DNA of 64,000 bases from Winogradskyella ludwigii (lineage in GTDB: Bacteria; Bacteroidota; Bacteroidia; Flavobacteriales; Flavobacteriaceae). The position numbers and the translations under genes are program-made. Below, in pieces: positions 34,720 to 43,394 of the stretch. Position 1 is the first letter of the stretch. Every line of letters begins with the position of its first letter. The notes beneath the pieces are model-generated. The model saw only the letters and a list, made by a program, of their open reading frames with translations, had not been told where the DNA came from and did no database searches. The stretch is taken from NCBI RefSeq assembly GCF_013403985.1, contig NZ_JABFDF010000001.1, forward strand, positions 124,001-188,000. The letters are read 5' to 3'.

Positions 34720-36285
34720 TTACAAAATAGATTTAGGCAATAGTTTGCGTGTCCACGTTTTTAAACGTTTGTAATTACCAACCTCAGCATCGGGATTAAA
34801 ATCTAAGGTGGTTTCCCAAGAGTTTTCGGGTTTAAATTCTATTTCCATGCCTTTTAAAACACCTTTTGAGATTTGTGAGGAATTTACAACGACAACACAT
34901 TCTGTGTTTAAATTGGCACTTCTTGGATCTAAATTAAAGGTCCCAACCACTGTAATTTGGTTATCAATTACCATGGATTTGGCATGTAAGCCAAAAATGG
35001 GTTTATGGTTTAAGGTGGCTTGTAATTCTCCTGTCATAATACTAAGGCGTTCTTCTGCATCTGGTTTAAATTCAAAAATACGTACTCCTGTTTTTAGTAA
35101 GGTTTCTCTATCACTTTGATAACTGCTAAAGGCTTCTACATTATCGGTTGAAGCCAAACTATTGGTTAAGATTCTAATTTTTACTCCACGTTCTGTGGCT
35201 TCTTTAAACAAATTTTGAGCTAAGGTTGTGGTTATTAAATAAGGCGTTTGGATTTCTATAGAGGACTTTGCTTTTTTAACTAAATCTATTAATGCTGTGG
35301 TAGACACTCCGCCTCCACCTAAACCTTGCTCTCCATCGTTTTTTCCAGGTTCGTCTGAAATAAATTGAACATCGTCTAACCAAACTAAATTTCCGGAAGC
35401 GTTAATCGTTTTAAAGGTGTTTGGTAAGTTGGCAATACGTGTTCTTACTTGTGGCCAGAAATTTTCGGGATTACAAGCGTATTCGTGTAATTTATCAAAC
35501 CGGTTTTCTGCAGTTGCATTGGTTGGTAAATCGTCTATAATCGTGGTCACATCTTTACTTAAATCGCTATTCCAAAATTGATTGAAAGAGGCATTTATGG
35601 TTTGAGATACGTTTCCTAATAATAGAATATCTCTGTCTCTAAAATTATACTCGTGGTCGTAATCAAAATATTCGTCGGCAATATTTCGTCCGCCTGTAAT
35701 GACTACTTTACCATCTACAATAAACGTTTTGTTATGCATACGTTGATTGGCAGACCTAAAATCTGTGGCAAACTTGCTTATTTTACTAAAAATGTTCTTT
35801 CCTAAATTAACTCCAGGATTATAAATTTTTACGGTAATATTTTCATGAGATGCAAAGGTGAGAATATCTTGAATATCGGCATCGACCATAATATCATCGA
35901 CAATAATCCGAACTTTTACACCACGATCTGCGGCTCTAATTAGATAATCGCAAGCAATAAGCCCAACGTTATCTGTTGAAAAAATAAAGTATTGAATGTC
36001 TATGGTTTTTTCGGCATATTCGGTTAACCATGCTCTTGCCACCATAGAACCACTTCCGTCTTCTAAAACATAAACTCCCGTTTTGGTTGCCATTTGTTCT
36101 GCAACGTCTTCTAATTCTTTGGATAGTGATGTAGAATCGTTTCTGTGGATATTGGTACAGAAATCGGTTTCTGGAGTGTCTTTGGGTTGGTTGTTACAAG
36201 ATGCTAGAACTAGGGACAGAAATAGAAAAAATGTAATATGTTGTTTTCCGTTTAAGTATTGAAAGTAATTTGTAGTGTTCTGCAT
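34720..36285 (-). CDS. Phospholipase D-family lipoprotein
   Basis: The 521-residue protein has a lipoprotein signal (L-V-L-A-S-C near residue 29) and two HKD catalytic motifs: His184/Lys186/Asp191 (H-N-K-T-F-I-V-D-G) and His434/Lys436/Asp441 (H-A-K-S-M-V-I-D-N). Each is followed by the conserved Gly-Arg/Thr-x-Asn element (G-G-R-N-I-A-D-E and G-T-F-N-L-D-P-R-S). It resembles YmdC/ClsC-type cardiolipin synthases and periplasmic phospholipases D. Which reaction it catalyses cannot be told from sequence. Confidence 0.92.
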   Translation of the reverse strand: MQNTTNYFQYLNGKQHITFFLFLSLVLASCNNQPKDTPETDFCTNIHRNDSTSLSKELEDVAEQMATKTGVYVLEDGSGSMVARAWLTEYAEKTIDIQYFIFSTDNVGLIACDYLIRAADRGVKVRIIVDDIMVDADIQDILTFASHENITVKIYNPGVNLGKNIFSKISKFATDFRSANQRMHNKTFIVDGKVVITGGRNIADEYFDYDHEYNFRDRDILLLGNVSQTINASFNQFWNSDLSKDVTTIIDDLPTNATAENRFDKLHEYACNPENFWPQVRTRIANLPNTFKTINASGNLVWLDDVQFISDEPGKNDGEQGLGGGGVSTTALIDLVKKAKSSIEIQTPYLITTTLAQNLFKEATERGVKIRILTNSLASTDNVEAFSSYQSDRETLLKTGVRIFEFKPDAEERLSIMTGELQATLNHKPIFGLHAKSMVIDNQITVVGTFNLDPRSANLNTECVVVVNSSQISKGVLKGMEIEFKPENSWETTLDFNPDAEVGNYKRLKTWTRKLLPKSIL

Positions 36286-36483
36286 TATTGTTTTTATACT
36301 GTTTTAACGATCTTAAAAAAAACACCTCTAAAGTTACCTCAAAAAGATAATTGAATCGAATGATGTTTTAGGTTAAAGCATCTGTTTTTTCCGCTGGTAA
36401 AATATACAGCATTGCCATATTAAAATGCACTCTAACTGAGGAATTTTACGATTTAATAGACGAATTAACTTCTAACAAAGATG

Positions 36484-37638
36484 CTATATATTTTTCAACT
36501 TTTGCTTAAGCATTTTGGCTGCAGACGTATAACCTCCTTCAGTGCCATCTACAAAGTGTGAGTGTTTGGTCTTTCTATCTAACACATAACAAGACATTAC
36601 AGAAGCATGTGTGATATGAATACCATAAATGATTTTTTGGTCTTTTTCGAGTTGATTTAAATAGGCTATAAAAAGATCAATTTTAGATTGTTCTGCTGTA
36701 AAGACTGTATTAATCATACCATCAAGCATAAATGTATGAGATAATTGCCCAATTTGCTTTAAATATTCTTTTCCATCACTAGAAAGGTTTAAATAGAATT
36801 TACCAACAAGTGTTTCCATCCATTTTTTAAATAAGTAACCTAAATTTTGCTTGGTAAGTCTAATCTTCATTTCCTCCCATATATTGAGAATACTAAAATT
36901 TAATTTTAAGTTATTCGTTTTTATGGGTTGTCGGTTATTAAAAGTACCAAAAAACGTATCCATCTCACTTATAATATCTCTATAAATTAATCTTTGGTCG
37001 TCTTCATTTATAGCCTCTAATAATAAACAAACTACTTTTTTTTGAGATTGAACTGGCTTGATTTGCTTCCAACGACACTCCATGCCTTCTAAATTTAAAA
37101 GCGTCTTTTTAAAATCTGTTCTACTCTCTTCAAAGTTTGTTTTAATTATGTCTTCAGCTTTTTTTAAACCATTACCTAATACAATAGGAATTGATAATTG
37201 ATTGGTAAGTTGGTGCTTAGCTATCTTTAAACCAAAGTCTTGACCTCTTAAATAATTAACTGAAATATGACCTACTCTAAGGATTAAATTGGTGTGATTT
37301 TTAATATGAAGGCTATAATTATCTAAGATCTGTATGATGCGCTCTAAAAATAAAGTTGGAATTATAAATGTTGCTCCATCTCCACCAAAAAAATAAGGAA
37401 TTTCTATGCTTTGCTTTTCTTTTCTTATAAAGTTTAAAACGGAAATTATGGCTCCTGTTGCTGTTAGATTAACTTGATGGTGTTTTCCTTCATCTACAGC
37501 TAATGTAGAATTTAAAATATCGACTATAACCACATGCCAAGTATCTGGCACATCAGAAAAATAAGATTCATTTTCCAATAAATCTACCAAGGTATCTGTT
37601 GACTTTTTTAGTTTGTTATAGTATTTTATATCTTCCAT
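36484..37638 (-). CDS. DUF3095 protein with a nucleotide-cyclase-like motif
   Basis: The 384-residue cytoplasmic protein matches DUF3095. Its N-terminal half has V-V-I-V-D-I-L-N-S-T near residue 36 and Y-F-F-G-G-D-G-A-T-F near residue 81, the same arrangement of metal Asp and beta-hairpin glycines as class III nucleotidyl cyclases and GGDEF domains. The C-terminal part (about 230-384) is alpha-rich with an S-C-Y-V-L strand near the end. A cyclase-like fold is inferred; activity is unproven. Confidence 0.82.
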   Translation of the reverse strand: MEDIKYYNKLKKSTDTLVDLLENESYFSDVPDTWHVVIVDILNSTLAVDEGKHHQVNLTATGAIISVLNFIRKEKQSIEIPYFFGGDGATFIIPTLFLERIIQILDNYSLHIKNHTNLILRVGHISVNYLRGQDFGLKIAKHQLTNQLSIPIVLGNGLKKAEDIIKTNFEESRTDFKKTLLNLEGMECRWKQIKPVQSQKKVVCLLLEAINEDDQRLIYRDIISEMDTFFGTFNNRQPIKTNNLKLNFSILNIWEEMKIRLTKQNLGYLFKKWMETLVGKFYLNLSSDGKEYLKQIGQLSHTFMLDGMINTVFTAEQSKIDLFIAYLNQLEKDQKIIYGIHITHASVMSCYVLDRKTKHSHFVDGTEGGYTSAAKMLKQKLKNI

Positions 37639-37792
37639 TGTTACCGCTAAGGATTGCTCTCTCTGTCTTTAATATACGTTTAAATATTACGCTATTGAAT
37701 GATTTTAAATATAATCAATTTTAAAATTAATCAACGTTATAAACCAATTGATAATTGTTGTTGACCATTAAAATATTTAATTCTATTCTAAA

Positions 37793-37827
37793 AGAAAAAG
37801 CACCTACATTTCTGTAAGTGCTTTTCT
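37793..37827. terminator. Terminator after the DPP III gene
   Basis: A long stem, AAAAGCAC-1-TACA / TGTA-1-GTGCTTTT with a four-base loop, is flanked by A-rich and T-rich arms. It lies 21 bases past the stop on the minus strand. Confidence 0.82.
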
Positions 37828-37847
37828 ATATTTAAAATATTTCCTAA

Positions 37848-39890
37848 TTAGTTCACCTCTGGAAGATGACTATAAACTTTACTGTAGTTTAACATCTGCT
37901 CTGCAAATGCATTAGGTTGTGTAACTTTAATTGCTGTAATTTCGCCAGCATCATTAGTTTCTGGTACTAACACAGGATTTACAAACCCACTGTAAGGTGG
38001 AGAAGGAAATTGCTTGTTACGCTCTAAAACCTCAGCGTGAATAGCTTGGTCTACTTTTACTCCGTAACCTTCTACTAAAGCTTCAACAGCCGCATAATCT
38101 CCTTCAGACTTAATACGTTGTGTTTCTCTTAATAACTGACCAAAAAGCTCATGTAACTTTTTGTAATCATTAATATTAAAATACGTTTTTCCGTCTCTTG
38201 TTATTTTTTCAATAACGTTGTCTGCTTTTCCTTTTTCAAAAGCCCAAGAAGATACCCATTGTCTGTTTCTCATGTGTGCTTCTTCGACATCATCACCTAA
38301 ATCTAAACGAATTAATTGTGTTAACAATCCATTTCTAATGTAACCGTCATAAGCCGCTTTTCCTACTTTTTCCCAATCTTCAACTAAACCTAATTCTTGT
38401 AATTTAGAATCGTATAAATAGTATAAACCAACTAAATCTGCACGACCTTCTTCTAAAGTAGAAGCGTACGTTTTAAGTGTTTCTTTAGTTTCACCAACTC
38501 CAGGATTTAATTGTCCTGAGGCATGACCAATTACTTCGTGTAATGCGGTGTGTAACTTATCTGCTAATTGTCCGTATTCTTCTTCTAATTGTAACTCTTC
38601 TTCATCGTTTACAAATTCTGCTAAGCGTCCTGTGCTTCCTGCATTACTGTAAGCATTGATAATGTTCCCTAAGGATACTGATTTACTTCCTACTGCTGCT
38701 CTAATCCAATTTGCATTTGGTAAGTTAACACCAATTGGTGTACTTGGAGACGAATCTCCAGCTTCACCAGCAACATTGACTACTTTGTAAGTAACACCAA
38801 CAACGTTTTTCTTTTTATGCTCGTCCATTAAAGGCGAATTGTCTTCGAACCATTGTGCGTTTCCTGAAACTACAGCCATTTTTTTAGACATGTCAAAATC
38901 ATTAATCTGAACAACTGTTTCATAAGATCCTCTGTAACCCAATGGATCGTTATACACTTCAATAAAACTGTTGATATAATCAATATTACCTTCCGTTGCT
39001 GCTGTCCAAGCCACGTTATAATCGTCCCAAGTTTGTAAGTCTCCTGTTTTGTAATATGAAATCAATAAGCCTAAAGCGTTGCCTTGAGCTTCATTTTCTG
39101 CTACACCTTGTGCTTTTTCTAACCACTTTACAATTTCGTCTATAGCAGCACCATATAAACCGCCAGATTTATAAACACGTTCTTTTAAAACTCCGTTTTC
39201 TTTTACTAATTGAGAGTTTAAACCATAAGATAATGGCTTCGTTGGGTCTGGAGATGTTTTAGCTTTATAGAAACTAGCAACATCTGCATTTGTAACATCT
39301 GGACCATAAAAGTTAACTGCAGATTCTAATACATTATCTACACCTTTAGCTTGGTTTACTTTCTTAGCATCTTTATCGTTAAATAACACATCGAAAGCAT
39401 CTCCTTCTAAAGTTGTATTTGTTGCCGCTAATAATTCGTTTAAATATGCCTTATTAAAATCTGGTACCAACTTAGCGTTAGAATAGTGATGGTGAATTCC
39501 GTTACTAAACCAAACACGTTTTAAATAGCTTTCAAAATTTGACCAATTGTCTGTAGTTTTATCTCCAGTATAGGTCGTGTAAACATTTTCTAAAGCCGTT
39601 CTTATTGTTAGGTTATGTCTGTAATTCTGATCCCACATTATATCGCGACCAGCAAGACCTGCTTGCGTTAAATAATAAACTAATTTTTGTTCTTTTAAGC
39701 TTAACGCTTCCCAACCCGGAATTTGGTAGCGTAAAATTTTAATGTCGGCAAACTCTTCTACGTTAAAACTAAAATCCGTTTCAACCGCTTCAACCATTTC
39801 AGTTGGCTCAGCTGGTTCTTTCACTTCGTTCTTACAAGCCACTATTACTAGCGCAAAAAGACAAATTTTAAATATTGATTTCAAATTCAT
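37848..39890 (-). CDS. Dipeptidyl peptidase III-type M49 zinc metallopeptidase, lipoprotein
   Basis: The 680-residue peptidase of family M49 removes dipeptides from N termini. It has a lipoprotein signal (V-I-V-A-C, Cys19) and thus probably acts in the periplasm. The zinc motif is H-E-V-I-G-H at residues 451-456, the short HExxGH form that bacterial members use in place of the eukaryotic HExxxH, and the second motif is E-E-G-R-A-D near 480. A perfect -7 box (TACATTTG, 39920-39913) lies 23 bases before the ATG. It is divergent from the SRPBCC gene. Confidence 0.94.
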   Translation of the reverse strand: MNLKSIFKICLFALVIVACKNEVKEPAEPTEMVEAVETDFSFNVEEFADIKILRYQIPGWEALSLKEQKLVYYLTQAGLAGRDIMWDQNYRHNLTIRTALENVYTTYTGDKTTDNWSNFESYLKRVWFSNGIHHHYSNAKLVPDFNKAYLNELLAATNTTLEGDAFDVLFNDKDAKKVNQAKGVDNVLESAVNFYGPDVTNADVASFYKAKTSPDPTKPLSYGLNSQLVKENGVLKERVYKSGGLYGAAIDEIVKWLEKAQGVAENEAQGNALGLLISYYKTGDLQTWDDYNVAWTAATEGNIDYINSFIEVYNDPLGYRGSYETVVQINDFDMSKKMAVVSGNAQWFEDNSPLMDEHKKKNVVGVTYKVVNVAGEAGDSSPSTPIGVNLPNANWIRAAVGSKSVSLGNIINAYSNAGSTGRLAEFVNDEEELQLEEEYGQLADKLHTALHEVIGHASGQLNPGVGETKETLKTYASTLEEGRADLVGLYYLYDSKLQELGLVEDWEKVGKAAYDGYIRNGLLTQLIRLDLGDDVEEAHMRNRQWVSSWAFEKGKADNVIEKITRDGKTYFNINDYKKLHELFGQLLRETQRIKSEGDYAAVEALVEGYGVKVDQAIHAEVLERNKQFPSPPYSGFVNPVLVPETNDAGEITAIKVTQPNAFAEQMLNYSKVYSHLPEVN

Positions 39891-39912
39891 TAAATTAAGT
39901 TTTGGTTATACA

Positions 39913-39956
39913 CAAATGTAACACTTATATCACATATCATAAAATGACTATCTTTG
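39913..39956. promoter_or_regulatory. Divergent promoters of the DPP III and SRPBCC genes
   Basis: A perfect -7 box TACATTTG on the minus strand (39920-39913) points to 39890, and a perfect TATCTTTG on the plus strand (39949-39956) points to 39984. Confidence 0.68.
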
Positions 39957-39983
39957 ATAAACGGCTAAACATCATTCTTTAAA

Positions 39984-41024
39984 ATGAAAGGATTTAAATA
40001 TGTATTATTTCTGCTTCTAATGCTAATCATAGGAGTTTCAATCTATATCGCAGTGCAACCAAATTCGTTTGAAGTTACACGAACCAAAACCATAAATGCA
40101 CCACAATCTGTGATTTATGACAATGTTATTGATTTTAAGAATTGGCACTCGTGGAGTCCTTGGACTTCCGACAAACAGGAAACTGAAATCACCTTAAGCG
40201 AAAACAAAAAAGGCATTGGGAGTTCTTACCAATGGAATACGAATAACGAATTAGGATCTATAACCACAACTGACGCTAAATTAAACACATTAATTGCACA
40301 AGAGTTGCAATTGCACAAATTCCCAAAGGCAGATCTTAACATGATTTTTAAGGCTAACGACGATGGTTCTACAGATGTTACTTGGACGGTTACGAGTGAG
40401 AATCTTCCTTTTAAATTTAAAATGTGGTCTGCATTTACAGAAAGTACCGAAGAGAAAATTGGTCCTGATTTAGAGCTTGGATTAGAAGAATTAGATCGTG
40501 CCATACAAGCCGAAATGAAAGTTTACAGCATTACTGTAGAAGGCATAACGGAACATAGCGGTGGATACTATCTTTATAATACTACATCTTCTAAATTTAA
40601 TGATTTTGACGAAAAGATGACCACCAAGTTAGGTGAAGTTGGTGCTTATGCTATTACACATAATATTTCTATGGCTGGAAAACCTTTTATTTTATACAAT
40701 AAATGGGATGCTGAAAATGATGCTATTATATTCTCTGCTTGTATTCCAACAAATTCTAAAATTCTCTCTGAGGAACCGGAAATTTTAACCGGAAAATTAG
40801 AATCCTTTAGAACTGTAAAAACAGTTTTAAAAGGGGATTACTCCAATATGCAGGAAGCTTGGGACAAGACCTTAAACTATATCGCGGTTAATAATTTAGA
40901 AGTAATTGAAGGTGGACCAATGTTACAAACGTATTTAACTCTCCCTGAAAATTACCCTAATCCTGCAGATTGGAGAGCTGAAATCTATGTAGCTATAAAA
41001 CAAGCAACGGAATTATATAACTAA
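39984..41024 (+). CDS. SRPBCC domain plus GyrI-like effector-binding domain protein
   Basis: The 346-residue protein has one N-terminal transmembrane helix (residues 5-24). Residues about 30-170 match the SRPBCC/polyketide-cyclase fold (V-I-Y-D-N-V-I-D-F-K-N-W-H-S-W-S-P-W). Residues about 180-345 match a GyrI-like, AraC effector-binding domain (S-G-G-Y-Y-L-Y through L-E-V-I-E-G-G-P to A-E-I-Y-V-A-I). Both folds bind small hydrophobic ligands. The ligand is unknown. It is followed after 25 bases by crcB. Confidence 0.88.
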   Translation: MKGFKYVLFLLLMLIIGVSIYIAVQPNSFEVTRTKTINAPQSVIYDNVIDFKNWHSWSPWTSDKQETEITLSENKKGIGSSYQWNTNNELGSITTTDAKLNTLIAQELQLHKFPKADLNMIFKANDDGSTDVTWTVTSENLPFKFKMWSAFTESTEEKIGPDLELGLEELDRAIQAEMKVYSITVEGITEHSGGYYLYNTTSSKFNDFDEKMTTKLGEVGAYAITHNISMAGKPFILYNKWDAENDAIIFSACIPTNSKILSEEPEILTGKLESFRTVKTVLKGDYSNMQEAWDKTLNYIAVNNLEVIEGGPMLQTYLTLPENYPNPADWRAEIYVAIKQATELYN

Positions 41025-41049
41025 CTGTAGTGTAAAAACAACTAAAAAA

Positions 41050-41415
41050 TTGAAACAACTTATTCTTGTATTTCTCGGAGGTGGTTTTGGTAGCGTGCTG
41101 CGTTTTATCATTGGAAAATGGTTAAACAATGCAGAAACCGGAATTCCTTATGGCACCTTTGCTGCAAATATCTTAGGTAGTTTACTTATTGGTGTTATTT
41201 TGGGTTTGGCTGCTAAAAATGAAACCTTATCACAGAGTCAGACCTTACTTTTAGCAACAGGTTTTTGTGGTGGTTTTACCACCTTTTCAACCTTTGCTTA
41301 TGAAAATCATATGTTTCTAAAATCTGGTGACTTTATGAGTTTTGCAATTTATACCATTGCTAGTTTCGTGGTTGGATTTTTAGCGGTGTTCTTAGGTATG
41401 TTTTTGGTGAAGTAA
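41050..41415 (+). CDS. crcB: CrcB/Fluc fluoride ion channel
   Basis: The 121-residue inner-membrane protein exports fluoride. It has four transmembrane helices, the G-G-x-G-S-x-x-R-F start (G-G-G-F-G-S-V-L-R-F), T-F-A-A-N-I-L-G-S and the central Na+/fluoride motif G-F-C-G-G-F-T-T-F-S-T-F. The start is TTG at 41050; no ATG fits. The gap of 25 bases from the previous gene leaves no room for a fluoride riboswitch. Confidence 0.95.
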   Translation: MKQLILVFLGGGFGSVLRFIIGKWLNNAETGIPYGTFAANILGSLLIGVILGLAAKNETLSQSQTLLLATGFCGGFTTFSTFAYENHMFLKSGDFMSFAIYTIASFVVGFLAVFLGMFLVK

Positions 41416-41489
41416 TATTTTTTTTTAGAGAGTTATAAAGTTACACAGTCTCAACGTTACAGAGTGATTTAGAAACTGTAGATAAAAAC

Positions 41490-41858
41490 TTAACCCTTCT
41501 TATAAAATCCTTTTTCTTTAAACCCTTCTACTTCTTTTAAAATTGAAATAAAAACAACATCATCAATATCTTCAAGTGTTTTGTAGCGCAAGGATTTAAC
41601 GACTTTACGATTTTCGGAGATTAAATAAGTATCCCACTTTTTAGATAAATGTGCGGAATGCCAAAAGCCAACATCGACATAATCTTTACTTTTATTAATA
41701 TAGCATATTGGTCGTTTATCTATATAATAGCAAGGCATTCTCCATTTGTATAATAAATCTGCTTCTGGTAACGTGTGCTCTATTAAGACTTGCAAATGCA
41801 TGAATATGGATTTGAAAGGTTCAGGTTGTTTTAGGATGTGTGCTTCTGCTGGGTTCAA
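41490..41858 (-). CDS. DUF1801-family protein
   Basis: The 122-residue cytoplasmic protein starts with TTG at 41858. It matches DUF1801 (YdhG-like): L-P-E-A-D-L-L-Y-K-W-R-M-P-C-Y near residue 33, an N-K-S-K-D-Y-V-D-V-G-F block and a final K-G-F-Y-K-K-G. Function is unknown. It is 9 bases downstream of the small membrane-protein gene that starts at 42221. Confidence 0.85.
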   Translation of the reverse strand: MNPAEAHILKQPEPFKSIFMHLQVLIEHTLPEADLLYKWRMPCYYIDKRPICYINKSKDYVDVGFWHSAHLSKKWDTYLISENRKVVKSLRYKTLEDIDDVVFISILKEVEGFKEKGFYKKG

Positions 41859-41867
41859 AATCTCACT

Positions 41868-42221
41868 TTAAAATATTCCAATTACACCGATTACAATTAA
41901 TCCAATTCCAATAATGGCTTTAAAAGGCATTAGCTTGGCAGATAGTTTTCTTAAGCTAGATTCTAAAGCAGGTACTTTTCCAAATACATGCGTTAAAAGT
42001 AAAATGCCGCCTAAAATACTAACGACATTAAATAACAGACCATCCCAAAATTCTAATATCGCCAAAATGATAAGGCCAAGACCTATTATGGTATCGAAAG
42101 GAGCTAAGACACCAGCAATTTTATAAAAAAAATTATGCTCACCATCCCATTTATCTAAGGTTGCTAAACCAAGTAAGATTCCACCAGAAATATTAGCTAT
42201 GGCTAAAAGTAATTCAATCAT
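41868..42221 (-). CDS. Small membrane protein with glycine-rich helices
   Basis: The 117-residue protein contains four hydrophobic helices with two similar halves: D-T-I-I-G-L-G-L-I-I-L-A-I in the first and F-K-A-I-I-G-I-G-L-I-V-I-G-V-I-G-I in the second, suggesting an internal duplication. I do not recognise a family. It is probably co-transcribed with the DUF1801 gene. Confidence 0.7.
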   Translation of the reverse strand: MIELLLAIANISGGILLGLATLDKWDGEHNFFYKIAGVLAPFDTIIGLGLIILAILEFWDGLLFNVVSILGGILLLTHVFGKVPALESSLRKLSAKLMPFKAIIGIGLIVIGVIGIF

Positions 42222-42303
42222 ATTGTTGTTGCTGTTTAACTATTCGATTATAAATTTAGTCAAATCTTAAAAATAAATTTGCGCAAACCAATTAATTTAT
42301 TTT

Positions 42304-42320
42304 ACTTTGTATTTCAAAGT
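42304..42320. promoter_or_regulatory. Operator-like inverted repeat ACTTTG-5-CAAAGT (copy 1)
   Basis: The perfect inverted repeat lies 10 bases before the ATG at 42331 and is followed by ACTTTAAA. Its left arm overlaps a -7-like TTACTTTG. The same 17-bp layout recurs at 43353-43369. Confidence 0.72.
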
Positions 42321-42330
42321 ACTTTAAATC

Positions 42331-42939
42331 ATGAGCAACGAAGACTATCTAAAAGACATTAGTGAGATTAAAAACTTAATGAATAAGTCGTCTCGTTTTA
42401 TTTCCTTGAGTGGATTATCTGGAATCTTAGCAGGTGTCTATGCACTTGTTGGTGCAGCCGCTACGTATTGGCTAGTTACCACGTATAGTTACGGAACACT
42501 TATACTCGATGGTTGGGTGTTTAGAAGTGTCATGCTCATTCTATTTATGATTGCATTTTTAAGCGCCATTACAGGTATTATTTTAACCACTAGGAAAGCT
42601 AAGAAGACTGGAGAAAAAATATGGGATAATTCCTCTAGACGTTTGCTCTTTAATTTTTTAATTCCGCTTGTTGCAGGTGGTTTATATACTCTCATTATAT
42701 TATGGCAAGGTAAATATGGCCAAACAGGAGGTTTAATGCTTATCTTTTATGGGTTAGCTTTAGTGAATGCTTCAAAATATAGTATTGGAGATATTAAATA
42801 TTTAGGATTTATTCAAATAACTTTGGGACTTATCGCAGCGCTTTATCCGGGTTATGGTTTTTGGCTTTGGGTTATTGGCTTTGGCATCATGCATATTGTT
42901 TATGGCACTTGGATGCATTTTAAATATGATGTGAAATAA
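42331..42939 (+). CDS. Multi-spanning membrane protein cotranscribed with a winged-helix regulator
   Basis: The 202-residue protein has a soluble N-terminal stretch (M-S-N-E-D-Y-L-K-D-I-S-E-I-K) and six hydrophobic helices, the last with G-Y-G-F-W-L-W-V-I-G-F-G. I recall similar proteins beside small winged-helix regulators in flavobacteria. There is no catalytic motif. It precedes the regulator gene by 75 bases and has the ACTTTG-CAAAGT operator in its promoter. Confidence 0.75.
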   Translation: MSNEDYLKDISEIKNLMNKSSRFISLSGLSGILAGVYALVGAAATYWLVTTYSYGTLILDGWVFRSVMLILFMIAFLSAITGIILTTRKAKKTGEKIWDNSSRRLLFNFLIPLVAGGLYTLIILWQGKYGQTGGLMLIFYGLALVNASKYSIGDIKYLGFIQITLGLIAALYPGYGFWLWVIGFGIMHIVYGTWMHFKYDVK

Positions 42940-43014
42940 AACGTATTTCAGACAAAAGACGTTAAGTCGCGGAGAAAATGAAAACTGAAAATTACAAAAA
43001 ACAAACAACGAAGC

Positions 43015-43308
43015 TTGAGCATTATAACCAATATAAATAAACTTTTTGATCATAGAATAAGACTTGGTATTATGTCTGTTTTGATGGTAAATGAGTATGC
43101 AGACTTTAATATGCTGAAGGAATTGTTGGGTGCAACTGATGGAAATCTAGCAAGCCACACCAAAGCTTTAGAAAAAGCAGAATATATTTTGGTTGAAAAA
43201 CAATTTATAGGACGAAAACCAAACACAAGATATAGTGTTTCTGAACTTGGTAAAGCCGAATTTAAAAAACACATTGAAGCCCTTGAAAAATTAATACGTA
43301 AAACTTAA
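43015..43308 (+). CDS. Small winged-helix transcriptional regulator
   Basis: The 97-residue DNA-binding protein starts with TTG at 43015. It shows a MarR/ArsR-like winged helix-turn-helix of the HTH_34 type: H-R-I-R-L-G-I-M-S-V-L near residue 13, recognition region G-A-T-D-G-N-L-A-S-H-T-K-A-L-E near 38 and wing K-P-N-T-R-Y-S-V-S near 66. It has no ligand domain. The most likely targets are the two identical-layout operators at 42304 and 43353, which would make it autoregulatory and a controller of the membrane-protein operon downstream. Confidence 0.9.
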   Translation: MSIITNINKLFDHRIRLGIMSVLMVNEYADFNMLKELLGATDGNLASHTKALEKAEYILVEKQFIGRKPNTRYSVSELGKAEFKKHIEALEKLIRKT

Positions 43309-43352
43309 GACTTCGACTACACTCAGTAGCTCGTCTATTTTTTTAATCATTC

Positions 43353-43369
43353 ACTTTGAAAAACAAAGT
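43353..43369. promoter_or_regulatory. Operator-like inverted repeat ACTTTG-5-CAAAGT (copy 2)
   Basis: The perfect inverted repeat is followed by ACTTTTAAAA, nearly as in copy 1, and lies 25 bases before the ATG at 43395. Its left arm overlaps a -7-like TCACTTTG. Confidence 0.72.
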
Positions 43370-43394
43370 ACTTTTAAAACAACAAACCAAACAT

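Noticed and set aside
41025..41049. Fluoride riboswitch before crcB
   Set aside because: Only 25 bases separate the genes, which is too short for the known crcB riboswitch.
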